64,000 nucleotides of DNA from Osedax fenrisi (GCA_964019155.1 OZ025239.1:77644600-77708599), one strand, 5' to 3'. Numbered from the stretch's first letter, positions 26,466 through 38,500 are shown. A program made the numbers and translations. The notes: generated by a model from the sequence alone, not told the origin.

Positions 26466-26846
26466 ATAACGTGAAAATTTGATAATAGTTTTATATATTA
26501 CATTACTTTAAACTAGTTGTATCCGGTTTAGATATAATAATATAATTTCATACAAATTTAAATTTCAAAAGAAAATATAGATAAATATAAAATTTTAAAC
26601 CATATGTTTAATTAATTATTAATCTATGGAGAAAATGTAAAATATATGATAAATAATTACTTCAAGTTAGAAAAATATTTGTAAATTGTGATAAATTTAT
26701 TTCGCGTTAGATTTTTCAATTTTTTGATTCTATGAAATGAATGTTTAACTTTATATTGATCACGAGTTATTAGCATTCAAGCGATGGTTACACACATTCA
26801 CATGTTATTATTTATGAAAACAAATAACATAATACGATAACAATTA

Positions 26847-27032
<186 letters not shown>

Positions 27033-27374
27033 CTATAAATTATTTTATTTAATACATTAATATTATTAGTTATATTTTATAAAGGAATTTTTTAATATTA
27101 ATTTTATAAATATTTATATATATATATAATAATAATAATAATAATGTAAATTAAACATTATTTCATGTTAATTAAGTTTTATCAGTGAATTTACATATTT
27201 ATTAAAATCATAATAATTTTCAAAATTATATATTCTAAAAAATGAATAATTTAGCAAATATATCGTAAAATATAAAATACATAGATTTATTTATTTGTAA
27301 TATATGCATTCCGGATATGCATAATTATATAAATATATATTAAGGAAATAGTTATATTTATCTCAATTATTAAC

Positions 27375-27572
27375 CTTTTCTCTGGAAATGATTTTAAAAT
27401 TGATATTCTTAAGAATTAAAGGTGCATTTTCACTGTATTTCATATTAACTCCACTAGCAATAATTTCTCCATTTTTAGGCCAATTATTTGATGGTTTAAG
27501 ATCGTTGGTAGATTCTAATTCTGCCTCCGGTTTTATATTCACGTACTCTATTCCTCTTTCAACCGATGTCAT
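27375..27572 (-). CDS. Copy A exon 9 (NBD2 start)
   Basis: Encodes MTSVERGIEYVNI...NGEII..GVNMKYSENAPLILKNINF, the A-loop strand region before Walker A. 198 nt, phase 0. Donor GTTAAT. Confidence 0.85.
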
Positions 27573-27595
27573 CTATACATCAGTAAATATTCTAA

Positions 27596-27636
<41 letters not shown>

Positions 27637-27639
27637 ATT

Positions 27640-27925
27640 TAGGTCTTAAATATTTAGAAGTGATCTTATATAATTGTGTATACATAAATGATCGGCTCTC
27701 GTTAAAAGCATAGATGCCTTAACATGAGAGCGGCTTCGAAGGGAGATTATAGCCATATATTGTTTTTACTATAGATTATATGTATTTATTAAAATATTAC
27801 TACATATATAATATATATATATTTTAGAATTTTAACTAAAAAACTATTCATAAGTGATAACTTCATCTAAGTTTATGGATGGACCCCCCTCAAATAAAAT
27901 AACAATAAAAACAAATATATACATA
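27640..27925 (+). mobile_element. SINE member 1, headless, interrupted
   Basis: Contains the SINE body GATCGGCTCTCGTTAAAA...TTAACATGAGAGCGGCTTCGA (27692-27740) and the distal GGATGG...AACAATAAAAA tail. It lacks the tRNA-like head. The body is interrupted at about 27766-27850 by an 85-bp segment that recurs at 28680-28795. Confidence 0.6.
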
Positions 27926-27969
27926 TATAAATATATTAAACATGATTATATTAAGGTATTTAAGATAAC

Positions 27970-28070
27970 CATGTTCTCGACTTGCATACTTTGCCTGGTA
28001 CCCCACTGAAATAAATTAGCCAGCATCGTAGAGTAGATTATAGTTAACCCCATCATTCCACTCGTTAAAC
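27970..28070 (-). CDS. Copy A exon 8 (last TMD2 helix)
   Basis: Encodes LTSGMMGLTIIYSTMLANLF and ends QWGTRQSMQVENM, the link to NBD2. 101 nt. Donor GTTATC. Confidence 0.85.
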
Positions 28071-28310
28071 CTATTGTTCGTATTGTTAAATAACAATTAT
28101 AATTAATATAACAATAGTAATAATAATATTAATATTCGTATTTCAGTTTGAAAGTTGATACATTTTTTTTATAAAAAAAATTGTAATTGGCGTATACGCC
28201 AAAGAGAATTCCATATATATACAGTTGTTTTATATGATATACTTAATGTTAGGTATCGTTCTCTAAAGTTAGACCAGAAGAAGTGATTATAATAATGGCG
28301 GATTACTAAC

Positions 28311-28434
28311 TTGACGCGTAGAACACACAGGTGATTGTCACTACGCACACGAACAGCGTACATATGAGGTCTAGTCTGATACACATCCATCTCGTTAAAC
28401 TGATGAACATGAACCAAGCTTCCGTGTGATGATC
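28311..28434 (-). CDS. Copy A exon 7 (TMD2 helices)
   Basis: Encodes DHHTEAWFMFISLTRWMCIR then a hydrophobic helix. It matches the ABCC 'D.HSEAWFLFL...RW' segment. 124 nt. Donor GTTAGT. Confidence 0.85.
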
Positions 28435-28679
28435 CTATACAGACGATTTAAACGTTTTATGGTTCAGTTGGTGTATATAATAGTAATATAATATATAGTT
28501 TATTAGGTAAACAAAAAAAAAATAAACAAAAATATGGAATAAAAAATAGATATGAATTGATACCCAAATCGATATGGTACACAAATTAACATTGGGTTTA
28601 CATTTAATAAAAAAACGCCTTGGTTTATGCATGCCGAATAATATATAGTGAACTATAATTGATATTAGAGTCACATGTA

Positions 28680-28728
28680 TGCTTTTAGTATAGATTATAT
28701 GTATTTATTAAAATTATCATTACATATA

Positions 28729-28767
<39 letters not shown>

Positions 28768-28797
28768 ATTTTGACTAAAAAACTATTCATGGTTTTT
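28680..28797. repeat. Short interspersed repeat, second copy
   Basis: TATAGATTATATGTATTTAT...GAATTTT.ACTAAAAAACTATTCAT is shared with 27773-27853. The middle is a variable (TA)n tract. Origin unknown. Confidence 0.55.
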
Positions 28798-29472
28798 ATT
28801 ATTATATATTAATATATAGTAAATAAATATCTATATAATTATATATATTTATATATACAATATATAATAAATATTAAATACAATTTGTATTTTCAAATCG
28901 ATTTGGGAATTTGTGGGATCATTGGAATTACACAACACAAATAGATACATTATGACTATTAGGTATATATTATATAAAGCTATAAATAAAAAGTAGGTGT
29001 ATAATTAATATATAATATTATTAATAATATTTATATTTTTTATATTAAATTAATTATCAATAAATTCAAAAATGCAGTATATAGTATCCAATATTATTAT
29101 TTATATAGCTCAAGTAGAAATGATACTATAATATGTGAGTTTAATAAAACAATTATCTTTGAAACATTTACTTAATTTAAGGTTATCGATATGTATCATA
29201 GTTTACATGATCCTAAACAGGTATTATCTTAAAGTGAATAACTCTTATAAGATATATGTTAACAATGATTATGTTCGAATCGGATTTAGTATTACTATAA
29301 TGAGTCTATTTGAACGATGTCTACCAAAGAACAGAATCAACTATACAAATATTTTTTATAACTTGAAATTGTAATTCAATTGTTTAGAAATTTAATAAAT
29401 GGATTTGGTCCATATTTGAGGTAGTCCACGTCTGTCCTGCCTACTTAGTAGTAAGTGATCACTATTACGAAC
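28798..29472. other. Copy A intron, AT-rich
   Basis: An open plus-strand frame (29135-29374, 79 aa) has no recognisable motif and is probably chance. Confidence 0.4.
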
Positions 29473-29579
29473 TTGATGAATGTCGAACTCATTGCCGATG
29501 TCAGACTGCATAGAGAAGCTCCTAATAGTGATGATACCACTAAGGCTGGCGTTAACGTGAGAGAATACCGCATATCTGC
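29473..29579 (-). CDS. Copy A exon 6 (VFSHVNASLSG)
   Basis: Encodes AVFSHVNASLSGIITIRSF and ends FDIHQ. 107 nt. Donor GTTCGT. Confidence 0.85.
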
Positions 29580-29689
29580 CTACATACACAAGTTGTAATG
29601 TGTTTAGTGTATTATATACTTATACGTATTGTTATTATTAGTATTGTTATTTTATGTTATAGAACCTCCTTTTTAATGCCATTCAGAAT

Positions 29690-29896
29690 TTTGATGAAGT
29701 TGTCACTACAAAGTTATAATAAAACTTCTCAAAATTCCTTTCGTAGAGTCTTTCATGATTAAGGCATCATTAGCTTTAACGAGAGCCGATCATGTTTCAC
29801 TTATACAATTTTTCAAGATGAAAAAATGGGGATTGAACCCGCATCCTACTACCTGCATTTCTGAATCCTTATCCAACTGAGCTACCCAAGCAGTTA
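29690..29896 (-). mobile_element. SINE member 2, divergent, tRNA-headed
   Basis: Read on the minus strand: GGGTAGCTCAGTTGGATAAG (A-box-like) and GCGGGTTCAATCCC (B-box-like) within the first 75 nt. The body then has GATCGGCTCTCGTTAAAG with a decayed partner arm. It is closest to a tRNA in the head but lacks a clean cloverleaf and is followed by SINE body, so it is not a working tRNA gene. Confidence 0.65.
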
Positions 29897-30016
29897 CAAA
29901 ATATATATTATAAGTAACTAGGAATAACCTACATATCTTTATGAATAATATTTATTGTACTTATATACTATAAATCATTACTTAATACACATTAATATAT
30001 ATATATATATATATAA

Positions 30017-30343
30017 CTGCCTGTGTAGCTCAGTTGACTAATACGTCAGACACACAAGCAGTAGGACATGGGTTCGAGCCTCGTCTGGACCATACATTAA
30101 TTTTATAAAATGTGTCTTTAAATATTATTTATTATATGCGCACAATTTAGAAGTGATCTTATATAATTATATATACATAAATGATCGGCTCTCGTTAAAA
30201 CCATGGATGCCTTAACATTAGAGCGGCTTCGGAGGGATATTAGAGCCACATATGTTTATAAGTGAAACTTCATCTACGTTCCTGGATGAAATGAAAGGAC
30301 TCACCAAATAAAAATAACAATTATAATAACAATATATATACTA
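30017..30343 (+). mobile_element. SINE member 3, most complete copy
   Basis: The tRNA-like head (30017-30092) has TAGCTCAGTTGACTAATACG and GGTTCGAGCC. The body has GATCGGCTCTCGTTAAAACC...TTAACATTAGAGCGGC (30183-30230), a distal CATCTACGTTCCTGGATG block, and an A-rich AATAAAAATAACAATTATAA tail. This organisation (Pol III promoter head, unrelated body, A-rich simple tail) is that of a tRNA-derived SINE. Confidence 0.8.
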
Positions 30344-30365
30344 TTACATATTTAACTATACTAAC

Positions 30366-30516
30366 TGGTTCCTTCTATTCTCTTAACATCCCGGGAGGTC
30401 TTAATACAATAGTTGCGAATGTATATCAACAATACGAACAGGGGTACGATGAATACGATTACTATGGGTATTACTGATGCGGACACTGCGAGTATCGCTA
30501 CTACCAAGAAGCCGGT
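30366..30516 (-). CDS. Copy A exon 5 (TMD2 helix pair and DVKRIEGT)
   Basis: A hydrophobic stretch TGFLVVAILAVSASVIPIVI then TSRDVKRIEGT, the family motif before RSPVFSH-like sequence. 151 nt. Donor GTTAGT. Confidence 0.85.
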
Positions 30517-31160
30517 CTATAAATAGAATGGTAATTGATGATTCACTTTCACTTTTATACAATTAGAAAATTAACACATATTCTAGAATCATTTAAAATA
30601 ATAAGTAGTATATCGATTTAAATAGTTTTAATTATAATTCGAATATCTATTTTCAAATGTGAATGAATTATAAATATTATTTACTACAATATGCCTAACA
30701 CAACACCCTAGCACACTATTTAGTAATGTCAAGTATAGCCTAATTAAAATCTCCCCTACTGATAATTTAACTGTTATTTACATAGATTATAATCTACATA
30801 AGAAGTACTATATATTACTTCTGCAATATTGCATAGGATAGTATCTATAGTAATAACATATTCTATATGAACAATTATATACAATTAATAATTTAATTCC
30901 ACGAAACAATGGAATATTTTGAAATATCAGGGCATAATCTTTACTTTCGAACATATGTTATATGAGTTAACTACACATAATAGCTATTTATAGATTCTAA
31001 GAAAAAATAAGAATAAGAAAATCGAAGTAAAAGTAATCATTATTTTACTGTAATGAACTATAGAACAGGATTAACTATTATTATTGTTATTATCATATAC
31101 TGAGTATATATATGTATATATATGCTATATATTAAATTATATGAATATTAATGTACTTAC

Positions 31161-31240
31161 ACAGACTGTATCAATAAAGAAATATGGCATAATTTCATCT
31201 AATTGTCCGGTATCTTTTGAAAATCTATTAAGAATTCTTC
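31161..31240 (-). CDS. Copy A exon 4 (GRILNRFSKD intracellular loop)
   Basis: Encodes RILNRFSKDTGQLDE, a hallmark of ABCC TMD2. 80 nt. Donor GTAAGT. The intron upstream of this exon holds a LINE (31690-33712). Confidence 0.85.
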
Positions 31241-31689
31241 CTAATCAAAATTAAATGAAATATTATGTACACTTAAATATATGACAAAAATAATATCTAT
31301 ATATTATATTATCATGTATAAATCTTGCATTAATATTATTTGAATACACATCTATATTATCTATCTATCTTATTACTTTGATTATATTATTATATTATAT
31401 TATTAATACATCATTTTAATATAATTCATTCTAAAACTAGTGATATAAGTTATATGTTTACGATGAATTTATTTAAATTTACAAGTACCATGATAACAAA
31501 ATTAAGGTTTTGGTATCAGCTGTATATATTATTGAAATTTAAATTGTTTTTAAGGTTTTCTAAAAAATGTCGATTTATATTAAAATATAGAGTTACTCAG
31601 CGTATTACTACTAAAACGACATTTGAAGTTGTTCTCACATATCCATATATTAATTACATAGATTTCATATCCCAAGTAGGACAATTAAA

Positions 31690-33712
31690 CACATACTTTT
31701 TATGACCATTTTGAAACTTCTTGTAGAGAAACTGCAATTGATATCATCCCCTTCAAATAAAAACTTAAAAAGAGATCTCCCTGGGATAATCCTGATATAT
31801 GTTTAAAAATGGATATGCTAAAAACAGCAGCTCTATTAAAGAACTCTTGCCCAACTATAGAAAATATTAATTCTTATTATCTATCACAAAAATCACTATA
31901 TGATACATATATGATACATATATCGTATACGATACTCAGCAAGAAATCTACCTTTAGTCGAAAATAGATGAAATCAAAGCTGCAGTATCAAACCAAAAAT
32001 CAGCATGTGCCTGGAAAGTAGTAAACGATATAACTGGCAGGAAAAAGAACAATAAAGCTAAGATAAAAGCAACAAGTGGTGAAGAAAGAATAAAGTTATG
32101 TCACAATAATTTCAAAGATCTTTTAGGAAAACCACCTGAATCAAAAACATCAACTATAACAAATATTTCAAATTTGTTGAATATAGAAACTGAAATCTTT
32201 ACGAAATATGAACTAGAAAAGGCTATAAAAAGTATCAAAAATGGAAAAGCATGCGGGTTAGATGAAATTCCTGTGGAAATCTGGAAAATACCCAAATTTC
32301 AAAAAATATTACTATTCTCCTGCAATGAAGTATACGAGCAAAACACTATCAGTATATGGAATAAAGGCTGTATAATACCGCTACCAAAGAAAGTAGATTT
32401 AACTTCTACAAACAACTATCGTGGTATCACTCTAACATGTATAGCTGCAAAGATATATACTCTAATGCTTTTAAATAGAATAAGACCTGAAGTAGATAAT
32501 ATATTAAGAAAAAACCATAATGATTTTAGAACTAATAGATCTACTACTGGCCAAATACTCACATTTACAAGGATCATTGAAGACGCAAACGAAAAGAATC
32601 TGACAGCTACACTCCTTTTTATTGATTTCTCCAAAGCTTTCGATTCCATACATCGAGGAAAGATGGTAGATATTCTTAAAGCATATGGAATACCTGAAAA
32701 GATCATAAATGAAATTATGATAGCTTATAAAGATACTAAATCAATTGTGAGATCAGATGATGGCGATCCGGAATTTATAACTATAACAGGAGGTGTGTTA
32801 CAAGGTGATACACTAGGACCATTTCTTTTTATAATATGTCTTGACTATGTATTGAAAATGTCACTTGATCGAGATAATGTTCTTGGTTTTACCCTCTCTG
32901 AGAGAAAGAGCAGAAGATATCCAGCAATAAAAATGACATATGTCGATTATGCAGATGATCTAGCTATAGTAACTGATAAAACGAGCGAAGCTACAATTCG
33001 TCTACATAAAATTGAAAATACGGCAAAAGAGATTGGTTTGAATATAAATTCAGGTAAGACCGAATTCATAAGCATAAATCAAGGAGAAAATGAAAAAAAT
33101 GAAAAACCTAAATGGCAAGGACATTAAATAAGTATCCGATTTTAAGTATCTTGGAATCTATATTCAATCAACAGAAAAGGAAATGAATATAAGACTGGCT
33201 AATATCTGGGCAGCTTTAAACAAGATGAACGCTATTTGGAAATCTAGGTTACCGGATAGAATTAAAAGAAATTTCTTCAGAGCAACAGTTGAGTCGGTAT
33301 TGGTATATGGATCTGTAAGTTGGACACTCACAAAAGCTCTGGAAAAAAGACTAAGTGGAAACTATACTCGCATGTTACGGGCAATACTAAATAGGTTTTG
33401 GAAGGACCATCCTACCAATAAAGAAATATATGCAAATATACCGGATATATGCACTTCGATACGATAGCAAAGACTTCGTTTTTCTGGACACTGTTGGAGA
33501 AATAAGTGCAAACTGGCATCAGATATTATTCTATGGCAACCTACCCTATGGTGAGAGAAAAAGAGGACGGCCCCGAAGAACATACGTTAATCAACTTATG
33601 GATGATACACTGTATAATGTAAATTAACTGAAAACTGCGATGGACGATAAAGATGAATGGAAGAAGAGAGTCAAAAACTGAGCAAGCTCGACCTGGTAAG
33701 GTAAGGTAAGTA
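31690..33712 (+). mobile_element. LINE with long RT ORF, inside copy A intron
   Basis: A non-LTR element in a transporter intron, on the strand opposite to the gene. The readable order is AWKVVNDITGRKKNNKAK, an RT domain, then RIKRNFFRATVESVLVYGS and a terminal GERKRGRPRRTYV box near 33545. The 3' end is a GGTAAGGTAAG tail (about 33698-33711). It is the same family as 52030-53566, which ends with the same GCAAGCTCGACC...GGTAA signature. The clade is not certain (RTE-like or related). Confidence 0.85.
31958..33127 (+). pseudogene. LINE reverse transcriptase ORF
   Basis: About 389 codons open without a stop. RT landmarks in order: NGKACGLDEIPVEIWK, NNYRGITL, LLFIDFSKAFDSIHRGK (motif A), GGVLQGDTLGPFLFI (motif B region) and MTYVDYADDLAIVTDK (catalytic YADD). 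The active-site residues are intact. The frame is lost at about 33100 in an A-rich stretch, after which the thumb/C-terminal part continues in another frame with stops near 33126 and 33465. It has no endonuclease domain in view. Confidence 0.85.
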
Positions 33713-33823
33713 GAAAGCGATAATTTAGGATATATCCTAAATTACCCTACATATAATTTAGCTATAGCTTCTATTATCTCCTATATATATATATAAATAT
33801 ACCACTATTTTAGATAACATTAA

Positions 33824-33858
<35 letters not shown>

Positions 33859-33876
33859 TATTTATTGGGCACAAAC

Positions 33877-33996
33877 CTATCGGATTACCATTGAAGAACG
33901 AGATAGGAGCCCTCAGAATGGAAGATAGCATAGCTTTGTGTAGCGCTGTACTGGAGTTTATGATAATGCGACTGAGCAGCATCGAATTCAGACTGG
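33877..33996 (-). CDS. Copy A exon 3 (TMD2)
   Basis: Encodes LNSMLLSRIIINSSTALHKA and LRAPISFFNGNPIG, the ABCC pattern ahead of GRILNRFSKD. 120 nt. Donor GTTTGT. Confidence 0.85.
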
Positions 33997-34047
33997 CTAC
34001 ATCGTGGGTGGTATTGTCAGTGATACATTACACTGTACATATATGTG

Positions 34048-34050
<3 letters not shown>

Positions 34051-34081
<31 letters not shown>
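34051..34081. repeat. (GA)n microsatellite
   Basis: A run of about 14 GA units in a copy-A intron. Confidence 0.85.
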
Positions 34082-34083
<2 letters not shown>

Positions 34084-34169
34084 GTGTGTTATAATGGTGT
34101 GTATGGTGGTAATATAGTGTATTGCAGGTGGTAATATAGTACTGTAGCTATAGCTCTATAGGGCTCTAT

Positions 34170-34323
34170 AGGGGCGCTGGAACGATTTTGTATGTAGAGG
34201 GGACCAACTAATCAAAATAAATGTTGTAGTAAAAGTTGGGGGGGGGACCAATACATAGGAGGTCCCCCTAGATTTTAAAGTGGGGGGGGACATATACCCC
34301 CGTCCCCCTGTTGCATTGCCCCT
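34170..34323. mobile_element. Tiny G-run-rich MITE
   Basis: Imperfect inverted ends AGGGGCGCTGGAAC and GTTGCATTGCCCCT are flanked by TA. The 154-bp interior contains two runs of eight or more G, plus C-runs, in otherwise very AT-rich DNA. Non-coding. Confidence 0.6.
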
Positions 34324-34922
34324 AACTGTAGCATGGTATGTGATACGATTTAGTGTATATAGTGGTGTTAATATCACAGTATGCCATCAATAATGATATC
34401 ATGTTAATGGTTATATATATTATATAAAATATGATATATTTGTTATAAAATACAATCTGTATATATAGATATATTTATATTTATTTAGTATACATTTAAA
34501 TTGAATTGAATTGAAGCTTGCCGACTATAATCGATATATTTTCATGTACAAATAGTTGTTGGCTTCACGGTCTGTTGATTGCATAATCATGTATATGTTT
34601 GTATGTGTGTATTTATATTTATTTCGTAAGTACATTCTTGTTATTAATATTTGATTTCGTTATTTTCGCATAATAGGAACGCCTCTACGAGATTCTGCAT
34701 CTCACTGGGCCAGTACATTGTCATTTCCATTGTCATTGTCATTGTCATTATTATTATTATTATTTTCTTCACCAAGTTTTTTGTTAATAAAAGTATACAA
34801 TAATTAATATTCACTTTATTACACACACATACATATATATTAACAAATATTATATTTAAATAACTAAATGTATGATAATTGTAGGATGATAAATTAATAA
34901 TATTGTAATATTGAAATCTAAC

Positions 34923-35071
34923 CTAGGATAACGATTAACAATATATTGAGACCGTATATTATCAAATAATCCTTGATGTAAATACCGGTTTGCCTTACAA
35001 TAGATGAACGGTTCTGAGGTACATTATGCAAGTTTTTTAATTCTGAATTATATAACTGTTGATCATCGGAC
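34923..35071 (-). CDS. Copy A exon 2 (TMD2 extracellular loop and helix)
   Basis: Begins SDDQQLYN, has a potential N-glycosylation site NRSS, and ends with the hydrophobic YGLNILLIVIL. 149 nt, phase 2 in and 1 out, as in copy B. Donor GTTAGA. Confidence 0.8.
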
Positions 35072-35129
35072 CTGTCAATCAAAATGTGATTTATTTGTAA
35101 ATATTTATTCATAAATAATAATTAATTAT

Positions 35130-35168
<39 letters not shown>

Positions 35169-35615
35169 TTTATGTGTATAATGTATATCCTTATTGCATA
35201 TATGAATATATATTGGATATATCCCTATATATATAATTTATCAACATTATTATCACATATATATATATATATAGTATTATATATTAATATTACAAGTTGT
35301 CAATAAATGTAAATACTTCTATAGAATTAATATAAACTAACATGATATAATTGTAGCATGTTTAATATACACTTAAATATCATTATATACTTTAAATAAA
35401 GTATATCTGCATATATTAAATCTAATTAATGTAAATTTACATTATAAAACATAGGTACTACGTTCCGACTACAATTATATTATATTTATATATAAGAATA
35501 TATATATATAACATGAATCAATTAAACAAAGATCGCCCATATTATTTGTTATTAATGTTCGTATTGATAATATTTAGGATGTGTAAATAAACGTTAACAA
35601 ACATATATAACTAAC

Positions 35616-35785
35616 CACTTGGCTAGAAACCAATGCGAGAATACAGAGCTGACATTTAACAATACATTTAAAGCTATCGATGTTATTACTCCAGCTATTC
35701 CTATCCCATAGCTGATGTATTCGGTATATAATCTCCATCCTATTGTACCGGATTGACGCTTTTCTACGTTTTCTAATGGCCCAGA
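35616..35785 (-). CDS. Copy A exon 1 (start of TMD2)
   Basis: Encodes the linker end GPLENVEK.QSGTIGW and the first TMD2 helix, ending AKW (the Trp codon is split, phase 2). Donor GTTAGT. No upstream exon of the linker is found in copy A. Confidence 0.8.
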
Positions 35786-35884
35786 CTTTATCGTTAATAT
35801 TAAGTGTTTAAGTTATAATTTAATTAATAAAATATACTATTAAATTATTATAAATGTTTATATAAAAGTAATAAATAAAATAAT
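35786..35884. other. Junction between truncated copy A and a LINE
   Basis: About 100 bp of AT-rich sequence. The 33-nt linker exon that should lie upstream, as in copy B, is absent. Confidence 0.4.
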
Positions 35885-37230
35885 ATGTATACTAAAATAT
35901 GAAGTTTATGACAATTTTATTTCTAAGTTTGTAAATTACTGCTGGTATTCTAGATAACTGAGAAGCTAATATTGTAATATGAGGTTTCCATGTGAGTCTA
36001 TTGTCAATAGTAACACCAAGACATTTGAATTCATTAGTACATTTAATAGGTAAGTCGTTTACTGAAATTTTAAATGTACGAGGCTTATAAAGGCCAAAAG
36101 TCGTATACGACGTTTTATCTAAATTTAATGTTAGTTTATTAAAGCATAACTATGAATAGATGTAACCAATATATTTGTTAGCTTTATTTTCCAATGAAAA
36201 GTGGTATATATCAGTAAATAGCAGCGTAGTGTCATTAGCAAATAGAATACAGCTATTTTCATCCATAACTCTAGTGATATCATTAATATAAAGCAGAAAC
36301 AGTAACGGTCCCAGTACAGATCCATGAGGTACACCTATATTCATTCTACGTAAATTAGAGTCAACATTGTGGTAAGACACATATTGTTTTCTATTAGTTA
36401 GATAGCTATATAATAAATCAAGCGATATTCCTCTGATACCAAAATTATATAACTTTTTTAATAATATACCATTATCTAATGTATCAAAAGCTTTCTTTAG
36501 ATCTATAGATACAGTTAAACATTTATATTTATTATCTAATTTGTTAGAAATACTATCTACTAAGCAGTCTACTGCATTTGCGGTAGACCTGCCTACTCTA
36601 AAACCAAATTGATTATCTATCAAAATATTATGTTTATTAATATAATTTAAAAGACGTTCTTTAAAAATGTTTTCTAAAATTTTAGACATTTGAGGAAGTA
36701 ATGATATAGGTCTATAATTACCCATATTATTTTTCTTACCGCTCTTATGAATAACTATAACTTTGGCAATTTTTAGACAATTTGAGAAATATCCAATTGT
36801 AATACATTTATTAAATAAATATGTGAGAGGAATAGCAATATAATTACCAATTAATTTAATAAAATTCATACTAATATCATAGTAATCGCATGTAAATCTA
36901 TTTTTAGATTTATCTATAATTTGAATAATTTCACTTACTGATGTGGGTTTGAAGAAGTGTTATGATAGAATAGGAATTTGATTAATATAATTATCAATAT
37001 TAGATACTGGATTAATTATTTTAGATAGATTAGATCCAACCTCACTGAAATATTCGTTAACTTTATTAGAAAATTCAAGATCGGCATCACAAAAAAAAAA
37101 ATTATCTGATTTACAGGTACCATCATTCATTAATTTATTTAAACGGCTCCATTTATTTTTAGAATTGTTTAACAAAATTGAATTATATTTAATTTCGGAT
37201 TCGCGTATTAATGTTGTGCATTTATTCAAT
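35885..37230 (-). mobile_element. CR1/Jockey-like LINE, RT region
   Basis: A minus-strand 239-aa frame (36869-36150) has LKIAKVIVIHKSGKKNNMGN, YRPISLLPQMSKILE, QFGFRVGRSTANAV, SIDLKKAFDTLDNG (motif A) and GVPHGSVLGPLLFLLYIND. The catalytic box reads LFANDTTLLF, where FADD is expected (AAT codon at 36234-36236). An upstream piece (37229-36960) carries KNKWSRLNKLMND. It sits exactly between truncated copy A and copy B. Confidence 0.8.
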
Positions 37231-37499
37231 ATATTATTATAGTTATGTTATAATCATATTTCTTTTGTTTTTGTTCTTTAATTCTTATATATTTGTGTGT
37301 GGAATCCTTTCTCGAAAGCATATTTCTATTAAAGAGTTTCTTTTTTACTCATTATATAACTATATTATATTGTATACATATGCCATGTGTATTAATTATT
37401 AATTTATATTAATCAATTAAAATAAATATAATTCATTCATTCATTCATAGTCAGTATATATTTATTATTTAATATATATTATGTATATATATATATTAG

Positions 37500-37619
37500 T
37501 TAATTTTACTTTTAGTCTCGTGATTCGGAAATTCTGGATTATAATTGCCGATTATTACTATCAACTTCTCTTTTACATACGCGTTCGTCCTTTTTCCTGA
37601 TATTTTATGCCAATCAGCT

Positions 37620-37625
<6 letters not shown>
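37500..37625 (-). mobile_element. RTE-like LINE 3' tail fragment
   Basis: The reverse complement contains a CCGAATCACGAGACTAAAAG block matching the 3' signature of the elements at 7815 and 15530-17310. Only the last ~120 bp are present. Confidence 0.5.
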
Positions 37626-37657
<32 letters not shown>

Positions 37658-38160
37658 ATACTACTTTATGCTACTTTATCCTAATTATGCTATATTATGC
37701 TACTTTAATTCTATAATTAAGTATTAAGTATATTAAGCTTATTTATATATGTTATACTTAATATTAATATATATATAAATAACTGCAAAAGAAACTTAAC
37801 CATATATATATATTTTAGATTGTTAAATTTATCATGAATAATTATGGTTTATTAGAAAATTCCACATCTAAAGTAACATTATCAATATATTTAAGTATTA
37901 TAAGACAACTAAACAATTGTATTATTAAGAACAGGAAGTATACATATATAACTATTATACATCGCATACAGGAGTTCACCGAGCTTGTCTATAGACATAC
38001 TATAATAATAATAATACTATTTATTTATTGAAACCATGTATATATATATTAAATACAATATAAATAGCGGATACGTGTGAACTCCTCGACATGTTATAAA
38101 TAACTTTGAGAGACCTAATGCAATACAATACAAATAGTAACATTTATTTTCTTGTATTTT
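37626..38160. other. AT-rich intergenic DNA between copies A and B
   Basis: Short TA runs; no gene recognised. Confidence 0.4.
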
Positions 38161-38194
38161 AATTTATAGATTTAAATTCTTGATAAACCCAAGA

Positions 38195-38272
38195 GAAGAA
38201 CTAGAACTGCCCGGAGTCGAACCCGGGACATCTCGCTCATCAACTTTTGACTGTTCCACTAAGTCATTTACC
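38195..38272 (-). repeat. tRNA-like sequence (SINE head or tRNA pseudogene)
   Basis: The minus strand reads ATGACTTAGTGGAACAGTCA (A-box-like) and CCCGGGTTCGACTCCGGGCA, an intact TPsiC stem-loop with a consensus B box. The anticodon arm is irregular, and it is not related to the tRNA-headed SINEs elsewhere in the window. Confidence 0.5.
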
Positions 38273-38305
38273 TCATACTATAGTATATATAAACTAGATA
38301 CTATA

Positions 38306-38345
38306 TATACTATCTATAGATACTATAGTATCTATAGATAGTATA
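38306..38345. repeat. 40-bp perfect palindrome
   Basis: Centred on TACTATAGTA, with arms containing CTATCTATAGA. It lies between the tRNA-like sequence and an RT fragment. Confidence 0.85.
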
Positions 38346-38500
38346 CTATCACATTATTTATTCAACATATATCTAGAGGATATCATAAGCTACGCATTAG
38401 AATTCCTTACTGGAGGCATTGATGTTACATCTATTACTAATCTTAATTTCGCGGATGAAATAGTTGAACTAGTAAGAAACGAAGACGAACTTAATTTAAG
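38346..38500 (+). mobile_element. RTE-like RT fragment
   Basis: The plus-strand frame reads LFNIYLEDIISYALEFLTGG then TNLNFADEIVELV, matching FNIYLEQIMSDTL...NLRFADEIY in the 7815-9130 element. About 50 residues only. Confidence 0.65.

Noticed and set aside
29135..29374. 79-aa plus-strand ORF
   Set aside because: No recognisable motif; length is compatible with chance in an intron.
30017..30092. Possible functional tRNA genes at SINE heads (also 57159-57235, 29821-29896)
   Set aside because: Cloverleaf is poor, and each is followed by the shared SINE body and A-rich tail.
34644..34826. Met-Thr repeat ORF as a missing copy-A exon
   Set aside because: It reads a (GACAAT)/(ATT) microsatellite, and the exon phases on either side already join without it.
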